Source of the DNA: Verrucomicrobiia bacterium
GTDB taxonomy: Bacteria > Verrucomicrobiota > Verrucomicrobiae > Limisphaerales > UBA11358
Direction of reading: 5' to 3'
Assembly: GCA_030042375.1 (NCBI GenBank)
Contig: JASHZU010000085.1
Location: 1 to 7,846, forward strand
Length of the DNA stretch: 7,846 nucleotides
Below the pieces are notes generated by a model. It had not been told where the DNA came from. It saw only the letters and a list, made by a program, of their open reading frames with translations, and did not search any database. The translations under genes were made by a program, and so were the position numbers. This document shows positions 1-6,771 of the stretch, one piece after another (the stretch's first letter is position 1; each line of letters starts with the position of its first letter).

Positions 1-1055
1 GCATCAATCAGAATCCGGGTTGGCTTGTTAAGCTTCATTTTTTTCGCTTCGGCCAGTTTCACCCAGCGAAATTCGCGGCCTTCGTCGTTCAGCTTCACCT
101 TTGGATTTTTGTCAGTACAAAGGCAGGTGTAGTTCAACAAAACAAAATGCGCATCACGGTAAAATTCCCGGGAATGGATGCAGTCCTGGACAAGCGCGAA
201 TTGGATGCCGGAAATTTTCAGCCCGGTTTCTTCGAGGATTTCGCGGCGGAGCGCGGCTTCGGATGTTTCGCCAAATTTTATTTTTCCGCCGGGGATTCCC
301 CACAGGTTTGACCATTTGTGGGTCCGAATCATGAGCGCTTCATTTTTGGAGTTGAAAATGAGCGCCCCGACTGTGGCCAGTGGAATATCCGGAACAGCTT
401 CGAACGAAGGCGCGCTTTTGCCGAAAGAGAAATCATTTTTTTCGAGAATGTTGCGCAATTCTGACAGATGCTCGACAATCAAATCCGGTTTGGCCTCGCG
501 TAGTTGTTCTAGCGTATTGTAGCCCGTCAGCACCGCGCAGGAATGCACGCCACCGTGCCGCGCCGTCTCAATATCGTGCTGCATGTCGCCGATGAAAAGC
601 GTCTCATTGGGGCGCAGGTTGTTTTCCCGTAAAATTTCATGGATTTTTTCCCGCTTGTCCCAGACGCCCGTGTACGGTTTTTCCAGAAACACGTCAAACC
701 CGATCACGCGGCATTGCACAAGGAAATGGTCGTGATGGACCGTGCTCAACAAAAACAGGCGCAACTTGTTTTTGCGGCAAAATTCCAGGAAAGCCCGGGC
801 GTGGGGCAATTCACAAACCGACGTCTGGGCGCGTTTGAATTCCGCATGAAACCATTGCTCGAGCTGCGGCATGGGTACATGCGGCGTATGGCGGTTATAG
901 AAATTCTTAAACGGCAGGGAAAACTCGGCACGGAATTCTTCCAGGGACATTTCGGATTTGCCGGCTTGCGTGAGGACAAAATTGGACGCTTTGAGAACAG
1001 CAGGTAAATCATCCACCAGCGTGCCGGACCAATCAAAAATGATGTTGCGAATCAC
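1..1055 (-). CDS. HAD-like hydrolase fused to Nudix hydrolase (C-terminus beyond left edge)
   Basis: One uninterrupted minus-strand frame of 351 codons, open at base 1, carries two hydrolase domains. Residues 1-205 are HAD-like: motif I FDWSGTLVDD with nucleophile D8, motif II FLLST (S104/T105), a motif III lysine at K126 or K134, and motif IV GDMQHD (D157, D161). The usual acid/base Asp two residues after the nucleophile is Ser10. Residues 225-351 are Nudix: a complete box from G257 to L279, fitting GX5EX7REUXEEXGU with E263, R271, E272, E275, E276 and G278. The GTG at 1055-1053 is the only usual start after an in-frame TAA at 1067-1065; no Shine-Dalgarno is visible. Nudix enzymes cleave nucleoside diphosphates linked to another moiety, and HAD enzymes of this type usually remove phosphate from small molecules, so sequential action on one metabolite is possible but inferred. 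It lies 57 bp behind the pseudopilin gene on the same strand. The substrate is unknown. Confidence 0.88.
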   Translation of the reverse strand, partial: MIRNIIFDWSGTLVDDLPAVLKASNFVLTQAGKSEMSLEEFRAEFSLPFKNFYNRHTPHVPMPQLEQWFHAEFKRAQTSVCELPHARAFLEFCRKNKLRLFLLSTVHHDHFLVQCRVIGFDVFLEKPYTGVWDKREKIHEILRENNLRPNETLFIGDMQHDIETARHGGVHSCAVLTGYNTLEQLREAKPDLIVEHLSELRNILEKNDFSFGKSAPSFEAVPDIPLATVGALIFNSKNEALMIRTHKWSNLWGIPGGKIKFGETSEAALRREILEETGLKISGIQFALVQDCIHSREFYRDAHFVLLNYTCLCTDKNPKVKLNDEGREFRWVKLAEAKKMKLNKPTRILID

Positions 1056-1112
1056 ACGGGAAGTTTAACCGTGAAACCCGCCAAAGACACGCAAATGATT
1101 TTGCGCGGCCGG

Positions 1113-2024
1113 TTATTGAATCGGAGTGCCGTCGTAACTCCAATTAATATCGGATAATCCCGGGTCACTGGGCTTGCCGCTCACATCGATAATAGCATAG
1201 TTGTACTTGAACCACTGGGCATGGCCATCGCTGAATCCGATGTTGGCACCGATATCATGGCGCATGGAAAGCCGGGTCGTATAGCATTCAGGAGTACCAA
1301 AAACCGGCGGACTTTGGGAAGGGCTGAACGTATCCCAGGACGGATCGTCAGACGCAATAACCCGATTATCGGAAAACATAACGTACGCCGAGGGATGTTT
1401 GACCATGCTTGTGGTGACTGGATCAATGGTGGTATTTCCATTATTGCCCTCGTCCCCTTTGGAGTTCATTCCATACTCAAACATAACGTAAATGTTTGGG
1501 TTCATCGTAAAAGCGGAAGGATCTGTGCCGACGCTCGGACAATGGTAAATGTCCTTCCCCGTATTATAAAGAGCCGGACCATTATCGACGACAGCCGCAT
1601 AGTAATAAAGAGGCCTGCTGCCAATATAATTAGGAAGCCCATCATACCAGACTCCATTTACCGCCGCATTAGCCTGGCCGTTTCCCAAGAGGGCTTCATG
1701 ATAAATATCAGCTAAATCGGCCCACTCGGGTTGCTTTGGATCGTAAGCACCTGACTCCCCGGGTACGCCCGTAGGAATGTCCGGCGTTGGATAGGTCTGG
1801 TTGCAATCGTCCACGTACATCGTTTGGGCGTAGGACCATTGTCTCAGGTTGTTCAAACACGATGTTTGTTTGGCGCGCGCCTGCGCCCTTGACAACACTG
1901 GCAGCAGGCATGCCGCCAGGATGGCGATGATGGCGATTACCACCAGAAGTTCAATAAGCGTAAAACCGCCCTGCCAGGCGGCGTTGCGGGAACTAACGGC
2001 GTCGGGTTTTTTTGCTTCGATCAT
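1113..2024 (-). CDS. Type II secretion-like pseudopilin with H-X9-DG C-terminal motif
   Basis: This 303-residue protein starts with a short basic leader ending in Gly-Gly, then [20 protein letters not shown], a textbook type IV prepilin signal. Prepilin peptidase should cut between G20 and F21, leaving Glu25 at mature position +5, and the hydrophobic stretch of about 20 residues anchors the protein and packs into the pilus core. The C-terminal part has [18 protein letters not shown], which matches the H-X9-DG motif (H256, D266, G267) found in the many pseudopilin-like proteins of Planctomycetes, Verrucomicrobia and Lentisphaerae. The globular part is rich in Tyr, Asn and Pro, with few cysteines. 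No secretion ATPase, platform protein or prepilin peptidase lies nearby, so this is a stand-alone member of a probably large family. It is divergent from the secreted Ig-repeat gene. The ATG at 2024-2022 gives a normal-length leader; there is no Shine-Dalgarno. The exact role is unknown. Confidence 0.9.
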   Translation of the reverse strand: MIEAKKPDAVSSRNAAWQGGFTLIELLVVIAIIAILAACLLPVLSRAQARAKQTSCLNNLRQWSYAQTMYVDDCNQTYPTPDIPTGVPGESGAYDPKQPEWADLADIYHEALLGNGQANAAVNGVWYDGLPNYIGSRPLYYYAAVVDNGPALYNTGKDIYHCPSVGTDPSAFTMNPNIYVMFEYGMNSKGDEGNNGNTTIDPVTTSMVKHPSAYVMFSDNRVIASDDPSWDTFSPSQSPPVFGTPECYTTRLSMRHDIGANIGFSDGHAQWFKYNYAIIDVSGKPSDPGLSDINWSYDGTPIQ

Positions 2025-2048
2025 GTGAAAATATGATTACCCAGGCGT

Positions 2049-2088
2049 TTTACAGCAATGTGTGCGTTTGGTTACAATTGTGTTACAA
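2049..2088 (-). promoter_or_regulatory. Candidate pseudopilin promoter with 7-4-7 direct repeat
   Basis: Read on the minus strand, TTGTAAC occurs twice with a 4-base spacer (2088-2082 and 2077-2071), an exact 11-bp period. The second copy supplies a -35-like TTGTAA. After 17 bp comes TGTAAA (2054-2049), which matches 4 of 6 bases of TATAAT and is preceded by an extended -10 TGC. Transcription would start about 17 nt before the ATG. The 7-4-7 layout is that of PhoB-type boxes (CTGTCAT repeats), but the distance to the -10 is longer than in E. coli Pho promoters. The repeat is seen directly; its function is inferred. Confidence 0.45.
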
Positions 2089-2123
2089 CGGGGGTGGCTG
2101 AACTTTGATTTTCCAAACGGTCG

Positions 2124-2135
2124 AAATCATGATTT
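2124..2135. repeat. 12-bp perfect palindrome, possible operator
   Basis: AAATCATGATTT is identical to its reverse complement over all 12 bases. It lies in the A+T-rich centre of the divergent intergenic region, about 100 bp upstream of the pseudopilin start. A dimeric regulator could bind here. An A+T-rich palindrome of this size can also arise by chance. Confidence 0.35.
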
Positions 2136-2148
2136 AATGCCCATAAAA

Positions 2149-2164
2149 TCAATTAAAAAATTGA
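2149..2164. repeat. A+T-rich 6-bp inverted repeat
   Basis: TCAATT and AATTGA flank an AAAA loop. The stem has no G+C core and no T-tract suited to termination, so it is more likely part of a bent, easily melted A+T segment between the two promoters, possibly an UP-like element or a protein site. Confidence 0.25.
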
Positions 2165-2206
2165 ATATTTAAAGTATTGGGCTTCCCCCGGGTCAAAAAA
2201 TGTCCA

Positions 2207-2246
2207 ACGTCACCGGATTGTAACTTAAAAGCCATTCAGCCGTAAT
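2207..2246 (+). promoter_or_regulatory. Candidate promoter of the Ig-repeat gene with repeat-like box
   Basis: ACGTCAC, four bases, then TTGTAAC (2207-2213 and 2218-2224) gives the same 7-4-7 spacing as the box before the pseudopilin gene, although the first half is degenerate. TTGTAA (2218-2223) can serve as -35. After 17 bp, CGTAAT (2241-2246) is a 4-of-6 match to the -10. This would give a leader of about 55 nt. A competing -10-like CATAAT sits at 2291-2296, close to the ATG, but without a good -35. Confidence 0.3.
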
Positions 2247-2268
2247 GGCCTTGCGGTTTATTTACGGC
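2231..2268 (+). promoter_or_regulatory. Two overlapping, mutually exclusive hairpins upstream of the Ig-repeat gene
   Basis: Hairpin A pairs GCCATT (2231-2236) with AATGGC (2244-2249) around a 7-base loop. Hairpin B pairs GCCGTAA (2239-2245) with TTACGGC (2262-2268). They share 2244-2245, so both cannot form fully at once. Such a pair may act as a leader switch, but no known riboswitch consensus is recognisable. If transcription starts near 2253, hairpin A and part of B would not be in the mRNA. Confidence 0.25.
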
Positions 2269-2307
2269 GATCTTTTTTGCGGTCACGACCCATAATAACA
2301 TTATAAA

Positions 2308-5300
2308 ATGAAAAAAACTATCTTCGCATCCTGTGTTGCAATGCTTTTTGCCGTTACAACCTGGGCTCAAAATACGACTCTGGAATTTCAGCCTGGCAAG
2401 CTGGCCGTCCTGCTTGGCGGCAATGGCAGTTACACTTTCACGGACCACCGCTGGCCGATCTACATTGATGAATTTGACCCGGTCATCAGCAATAGCGTGC
2501 CGATCCTGTCAGTGCCGTGGCCGACTAACGGGCCGGACACGATGTTCTTCAACATGCACGGGGGTTCGGAGGGAGAATTTCTTTCCCGTTCCTACGACCG
2601 CCAGTATCTTGTGATATCGGGTTATCACACCAATGGCCCCAATATGGGGCCTCTCACGAGCACGCCGTCTTCAGCTGGCGATGTTGATCGCGGATTTGAA
2701 ACATTTGATGCGTTCACCAATATCGTCTTTGAATACGACTCACAAGATTGGTTTGGCCTGCCGCCGGGTGTTACCCAGGATAATCCACGTGGCATCGCCA
2801 CGGACGGTACTAACAATTTCTGGGGCGACGGCACGGTGGCTGGCACGTCTACCGGTTTCGAGGAAACTGGAACCTTGTTTTATAGTCCAAACGTTTCTTC
2901 TACCCCTGAACAGGTTCAGAACCAGGTTCAATCGGGTTATGAACTGAGGATTATCAATGGCGTTCTTTACTCGGTGATAAAGCAAGAGAGTGGAGGCGGC
3001 CTGGTCAATGGTATTGTTGATTTCGTGGACATTAACAACAACCTGGTGCCACTCCCCTGGGCTCCCGGCCAGGAACAGGTAACGACCTTCACGAATCTGG
3101 TTTTGAACTTCGGCAGCGTCAACGGGACTCCGGTTGCCAATGTTTTGGCGTTTGACATGAATCCTGCAGGTACGATTGTTTATGCCGCTGACGAATCCCT
3201 GGGAATTGTAAAATACACGTACAGTGATGGCGCATGGAGCCAGCCTTATGTTTTCACCCCGACCAATCTTGGCACTTTGTGGACGAAGAGTGGTAACCAA
3301 GGCTGCTTTGGCATTGCGGTGGATTTCAGCCAGACGAACCCGATCATCTACGCGACGACTGCTGAAGAAGGGGATGGCTCGGATATCTGCTCGAATCGCC
3401 TGATTAGCATCGTGGATACGAACAATCCGGGCACAAACATGGTGGCCAACACCCTGGCCGTGGCCCCGGGGGTCTTGTACGGTTTCCGCGGTTTGGACTT
3501 TACCCCCGACTTGCGTCCAGAAATTACCTCCCAGCCGCAGCCCATTAATACGACAACCAACTCATTCGCCAGCTTCAATGTGGGCGTACAGTCCGTTTAT
3601 ACTGTTAATTATCAATGGCAGGAAGTTGGGACCAGCGTTACCAATGTTACGAATAGTGCCAACATCAGCGGAGCCACTTCGGCCACCCTGGCTTTTGGAC
3701 ATGCCAGCCTCACCAACCAGGGCAACTATCAACTGGTGGTGACCAATGACTATGGCGCGGTGACGAGCTCGATCGTCAACATGACGGTAACCACGACGGT
3801 TGCTCCTCCAGTCTATACGAATGCGTTGTTGAAACTGACAAATTATATCGGCGATACGGTCACGATTGCGGCCACGCCCATTTACGGCACGCCGCCGTTT
3901 ACCTACCAGTGGTTCGACGGAACGACGCCGTTGTCTGACGGCCCGGATGGAAACGGTTCCGGCTATGTCGGCTCGCAAACTTCTCAGACCTTGGTCATCA
4001 CCAATGTCCAGCTCACCGACGATGGCAATTATTACCTGGGCGTCACCAACTCGGCCTCCGGAACAAACATAGAAGTCGCTTCACTCGTTGTTGAGGTTCG
4101 TCCGCCCTCGATCCCCGCCGGCGGCCAGCCGATTTCCTTTGCGACACTCGCGGGCCAGACAGGACAATTGAGCGTTTCTTCCGTCGTTGGCACGCCGCCC
4201 CTGACTTATGCCTGGTATCAGGGCAATACGGCACCAGTGACTTTGCTATCAACAATGAATGAATTCACGGTATCATCCAACGTCCTCACGATTGGGCCGG
4301 CAACGGTTGCTGACACGACCAATTATTTCTGCGTTGTTACCAACTCCGCGGGCAGCGTGACGAGCCAGGTGGCAACGGTGACCGTCATCGTTGCACCGGC
4401 GGCTTCGTATGTGGGCTATTCCAACCAGCTCTACACCCAGAACTTCGATTCGCTGCCAAACCCCGGAACTACCTCCGTCAATACTGTTGGCGGTGGCGGC
4501 CCCACGACCATTGGCGGTATCACGTATGATATATCGAATCCGTTTGATTTTGCCTTCCCGGTCTTCTTCACCAACCAACCGTTGGACGGACTGGGATTGA
4601 GCAATACGATGTCTGGCTGGTATGGCGAGTGCGATGGGGACACGAACGCCGGGCAAATCGGCGCGACGGCGGGCGACCAAACCACTGGCGGCATCCTGAG
4701 CTTCGGCTTGACCAATAACCTTGTGGTGGCTGCCAATCGTTCCCTCGGTTTGATTGCCACCAGCACATCGGGTGAAACCCACTTCGGCTTGAAGCTAATT
4801 AACGAAACTCCTGGCAATCTTAATTACTTCAACCTGAGCTATGTGGGCGAATTCTGGAAGCAGGGTACGCGGCCCAAGGAAATGGTGTTCGGTTACACGG
4901 TTGACTCGGCCGGAACTAATTCCCAATTCCTGGCGGGAGGAGTCATCGCCAATGCGACCAATAACCTCTATACCCCTCTGGACTTTGGCTCTAACATCTG
5001 GGCGACTGGATCTGTCGGCCAAATCAACGGAACTCTGCCGCAAAATCAAACCAACATGACTGTGACCAACGTGGTTCTGAATGAAACCTGGACACCGGGA
5101 TCCGCGTTATGGTTGGTCTGGTCTATTGATGATGCGGGTGGCAGCGGCCAGGGCTTCGGCATAGATAACTTGAGCTTCTCTGCCTCAGTCAACCCGATCT
5201 ACGCGCCCGGTGCATTGGGTGCCGTAAATTATGTTCGCAGCGGTGTTAATAAGGGATTGAACTTCAGCTTCAACGGTCCGACGGGTTCTGCAACCAGCTA

Positions 5301-5454
5301 CACCGTTTGGAGCGCAACAAACCTGCTGACGCCATTAAGCCAGTGGAAGGATCTTGGAAATCCGACATCGGAATCGCCAGCGGGGACTTACAATATCGTA
5401 GACCCGTCGGCGACGACCAATCCGACGACATTCTATCGCGTGACAAGTCCATAA
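2308..5454 (+). CDS. Large secreted Ig-repeat protein with propeller-like N-terminal half
   Basis: This 1048-residue protein starts with a Sec signal peptide (MKKTIFASCVAMLFAVTTWA, cut expected before Q21). Residues 25-400 hold repeats such as NVLAFDMNPAGTIVYAAD and IAVDFSQTNPIIYATT that look like beta-propeller blades; the fold is inferred. Three Ig-like domains follow at about 404-495, 500-597 and 600-695, each with a core Trp (YQWQ, YQWF, YAWY) and a GNY/TNY-x-x-x-VTN strand. They lack the usual cysteine pair; only the third keeps one Cys (NYFCVVTN). Residues 700-960 form a probable lectin- or LamG-like beta sandwich ending in GIDNLSFSA. The last 85 residues have the YTVWSATNLL...WKDLG...FYRVTSP tail typical of secreted verrucomicrobial proteins. 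The role is probably surface binding or extracellular matrix; no catalytic motif is recognisable. The ATG at 2308 has an A+T-rich upstream and no Shine-Dalgarno. It is divergent from the pseudopilin and ends at a strong terminator. Confidence 0.88.
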   Translation: MKKTIFASCVAMLFAVTTWAQNTTLEFQPGKLAVLLGGNGSYTFTDHRWPIYIDEFDPVISNSVPILSVPWPTNGPDTMFFNMHGGSEGEFLSRSYDRQYLVISGYHTNGPNMGPLTSTPSSAGDVDRGFETFDAFTNIVFEYDSQDWFGLPPGVTQDNPRGIATDGTNNFWGDGTVAGTSTGFEETGTLFYSPNVSSTPEQVQNQVQSGYELRIINGVLYSVIKQESGGGLVNGIVDFVDINNNLVPLPWAPGQEQVTTFTNLVLNFGSVNGTPVANVLAFDMNPAGTIVYAADESLGIVKYTYSDGAWSQPYVFTPTNLGTLWTKSGNQGCFGIAVDFSQTNPIIYATTAEEGDGSDICSNRLISIVDTNNPGTNMVANTLAVAPGVLYGFRGLDFTPDLRPEITSQPQPINTTTNSFASFNVGVQSVYTVNYQWQEVGTSVTNVTNSANISGATSATLAFGHASLTNQGNYQLVVTNDYGAVTSSIVNMTVTTTVAPPVYTNALLKLTNYIGDTVTIAATPIYGTPPFTYQWFDGTTPLSDGPDGNGSGYVGSQTSQTLVITNVQLTDDGNYYLGVTNSASGTNIEVASLVVEVRPPSIPAGGQPISFATLAGQTGQLSVSSVVGTPPLTYAWYQGNTAPVTLLSTMNEFTVSSNVLTIGPATVADTTNYFCVVTNSAGSVTSQVATVTVIVAPAASYVGYSNQLYTQNFDSLPNPGTTSVNTVGGGGPTTIGGITYDISNPFDFAFPVFFTNQPLDGLGLSNTMSGWYGECDGDTNAGQIGATAGDQTTGGILSFGLTNNLVVAANRSLGLIATSTSGETHFGLKLINETPGNLNYFNLSYVGEFWKQGTRPKEMVFGYTVDSAGTNSQFLAGGVIANATNNLYTPLDFGSNIWATGSVGQINGTLPQNQTNMTVTNVVLNETWTPGSALWLVWSIDDAGGSGQGFGIDNLSFSASVNPIYAPGALGAVNYVRSGVNKGLNFSFNGPTGSATSYTVWSATNLLTPLSQWKDLGNPTSESPAGTYNIVDPSATTNPTTFYRVTSP

Positions 5455-5473
5455 TTAAGGTTCCAAAGAATGC

Positions 5474-5510
5474 AAGCAGGGCAGGCGCAAGCCTCCCTGC
5501 TTTTTTATTT
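5474..5510 (+). terminator. Intrinsic terminator of the Ig-repeat gene
   Basis: AAGCAGGG, a bulged C and AGGC pair with GCCT and CCCTGCTT around a GCAA (GNRA) tetraloop, giving 12 base pairs, followed by a T-rich tail (TTTTTTATTT). It starts 20 bp after the stop codon. In the minus direction the tail is not T-rich, so it serves mainly the plus-strand gene and shields the convergent mnmA. Confidence 0.92.
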
Positions 5511-5541
5511 GGAGTTCAAACTTCTTTACGGCCCGCTGTCG

Positions 5542-6627
5542 TTATCGCGCAATCCAGCCGCCGCCCATCACCACATCGTCCTGATAAAAGACCGCGGCCT
5601 GGCCGGGGGTAATAGCGCGTTGAGGCGAGTGCAATTTCACGCTCACGGCCCCATTTCCTGACGGCGAAACGGTAGCGGGCGTTCCCGCGTGGTTATATCG
5701 TATCTTGGCCGTCACTTCGATAGGTTCTGTGAGTTTGTGGAAGGGAATCCAATTGCAATTCGATGCGGTAAATTCGTCGCGGTCCAATGCGGAATCATCT
5801 CCCACGACGACACGATTATTTTCGGCGTCGAGCTCAATGACATAGACCGGCTCCGGCGTGGTAATGCCCAGGCCGCGCCGCTGGCCAATAGTATAAAATT
5901 CAATGCCGTCATGGTGACCGAGGACTTTGCCGGCCAAATCTACAATTTCTCCGCGATGCTTTTGGACTAGGTTCGCCTGCTGGAGAAAACCGCCGTAGTT
6001 GTTACCCGGCACGAAACAGATTTCCATGCTTTCTTCTTTGTCAGCGGTCTTGAGATTGCAATGCCGCGCTACCGCGCGCGTGTCGTTCTTGGTCTTTTCG
6101 CCCAACGGAAACAGCGTGCGCGCAAGCTGGTCCTGGCGCAATGAAAACAGAAAATAACTTTGGTCTTTGCGCAAATCCCTCCCTCGCTTGAGCAAATAGC
6201 GCGAGCCGTCCGCGTTCTTTTCAATTCGCGCAAAATGGCCCGTGGCAATGAAATCCGCGCCAAGCTGGTCTGCACGGTCAATCAATCGCCCGAATTTCAG
6301 GTTTTGATTGCACATCACGCATGGGTTGGGCGTGCGGCCCGCCTTGTATTCATCCGCAAAATATTGGATGACGTGCTTTTGAAATTCTGCCGCCTCATCA
6401 ATCAGGTAGTACGGGATGCCCAACCGATCGCAAACCGAACGCGCATCCGTCACGGCCTGCGGGCCGCAGCACTTGTCCTCGGCGCGATTCACGCAATCTT
6501 GCGGCCAAAGCTTGAGCGTGATGCCGATGACATCGTAGCCCTGCTCCTGCAAAAGCGCGGCCGTGGCGGAGGAATCGACCCCCCCGCTCATGCCACAGAC
6601 AACACGTTGACGCTTTTGCAAACTCAC
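5542..6627 (-). CDS. mnmA: tRNA-specific 2-thiouridylase MnmA
   Basis: MnmA uses ATP to adenylate U34 of tRNA-Lys, -Glu and -Gln and then replaces its 2-oxygen with sulfur, which stabilises wobble decoding in the cytoplasm. The 361 residues are close to the 368 of E. coli. Visible motifs are the PP-loop SGGVDSS (14-20), NPCVMCN with the first catalytic Cys at C106, ATGHFARI, the second catalytic Cys at C204 (MEICFVPG), TIGQRRGLG (246-254) and the C-terminal GGGW. All key residues are present. There is an extra Cys at C103, giving a CxxC. The start is a GTG at 6627-6625; an in-frame TAA lies 12 bases upstream, so no longer form exists. It is convergent with the Ig-repeat gene, divergent from the acid phosphatase and not in an operon. 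The sulfur donor is probably a cysteine desulfurase encoded elsewhere. Confidence 0.97.
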   Translation of the reverse strand: MSLQKRQRVVCGMSGGVDSSATAALLQEQGYDVIGITLKLWPQDCVNRAEDKCCGPQAVTDARSVCDRLGIPYYLIDEAAEFQKHVIQYFADEYKAGRTPNPCVMCNQNLKFGRLIDRADQLGADFIATGHFARIEKNADGSRYLLKRGRDLRKDQSYFLFSLRQDQLARTLFPLGEKTKNDTRAVARHCNLKTADKEESMEICFVPGNNYGGFLQQANLVQKHRGEIVDLAGKVLGHHDGIEFYTIGQRRGLGITTPEPVYVIELDAENNRVVVGDDSALDRDEFTASNCNWIPFHKLTEPIEVTAKIRYNHAGTPATVSPSGNGAVSVKLHSPQRAITPGQAAVFYQDDVVMGGGWIAR

Positions 6628-6635
6628 AGAAGGAC

Positions 6636-6663
6636 ATTATACGATTTCCCGGCCGGCTGTAAA
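6636..6663 (-). promoter_or_regulatory. Near-consensus sigma-70 promoter of mnmA
   Basis: On the minus strand TTTACA (6663-6658, one mismatch to TTGACA) is followed after 16 bp by a perfect TATAAT (6641-6636). Only 8 bases separate the -10 from the GTG start, so transcription should begin within a base or two of the start codon. The mRNA is therefore predicted to be leaderless or nearly so, which fits the absent Shine-Dalgarno. Confidence 0.75.
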
Positions 6664-6675
6664 CACACGCGTGTG
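6664..6675. repeat. 12-bp palindrome abutting the mnmA -35 box
   Basis: CACACGCGTGTG is a perfect palindrome directly upstream of the mnmA -35 element, inside the 144-bp region shared with the divergent acid phosphatase. Its position would suit an activator or repressor dimer. No regulator family is recognised from the sequence. Confidence 0.4.
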
Positions 6676-6706
6676 CCTGGTTTGGAAAACAGCGGAACCT
6701 GGCCAT

Positions 6707-6745
6707 TTGTCACAAGAATGTTACACAATGGAAAACTTTTATTAA
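6707..6745 (+). promoter_or_regulatory. Candidate acid phosphatase promoter with Pho-box-like repeat
   Basis: TTGTCAC, four bases (AAGA), then ATGTTAC (6707-6713 and 6718-6724) resembles a PhoB box; TTGTCAC is also, as I recall, the second half-site of the E. coli phoA promoter. ATGTTA can act as a weak -35, with TATTAA (6740-6745) 16 bp downstream as -10. Transcription would start near 6752, about 20 nt before the ATG. A phosphate-starvation control would suit the encoded phosphatase, but this is inference. Confidence 0.42.
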
Positions 6746-6771
6746 GTAACATCCTGCGCCCGTTAAAGATT

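Larger units (their letters stand above)
2025..2307. other. Divergent intergenic region between pseudopilin and Ig-repeat genes
   Basis: This 283-bp stretch has no convincing gene. It must hold the promoters of both flanking genes. The half near the pseudopilin contains a perfect 7-bp direct repeat. The middle (2124-2175) is very A+T rich and holds a perfect 12-bp palindrome and a 6-bp inverted repeat. The half near the Ig-repeat gene holds another repeat-like element and overlapping hairpin-forming sequences. A 70-codon minus-strand frame overlapping this region looks non-coding. Confidence 0.75.

Noticed and set aside
101..1007. Several plus-strand frames of 70-120 residues and a 96-residue minus-strand frame
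   Set aside because: They are antisense or out-of-frame shadows of the HAD-Nudix gene, which explains the whole stretch with intact catalytic motifs.
1090..1105. Small hairpin CGCAAA-TGAT-TTTGCG between the pseudopilin and HAD-Nudix genes
   Set aside because: The perfect 6-bp stem lacks a following T-tract on the minus strand, so it is not a convincing terminator; read-through into the HAD-Nudix gene remains possible.
1221..1715. 164-residue plus-strand frame
   Set aside because: It is antisense to the pseudopilin gene and has no plausible domains.
2740..3300. 186-residue minus-strand frame
   Set aside because: It is antisense to the Ig-repeat gene, Arg- and Asn-rich, with no recognisable family; the plus frame is clearly the coding one.
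3511..4400. Possible tandem DNA repeats across the three Ig-like domains
   Set aside because: The similarity is at the protein-fold level only; I see no long near-identical nucleotide repeats, so recent duplication is not supported.
4273..4782. 169-residue minus-strand frame
   Set aside because: It is antisense to the lectin-like part of the Ig-repeat gene, with the Arg/Gly-rich composition typical of shadow frames.
6160..6771. Upstream extension of the acid phosphatase frame, giving a 446-residue protein
   Set aside because: This part lies antisense to mnmA, has no domain character, and would bury the clear signal peptide that begins at the ATG at 6772.
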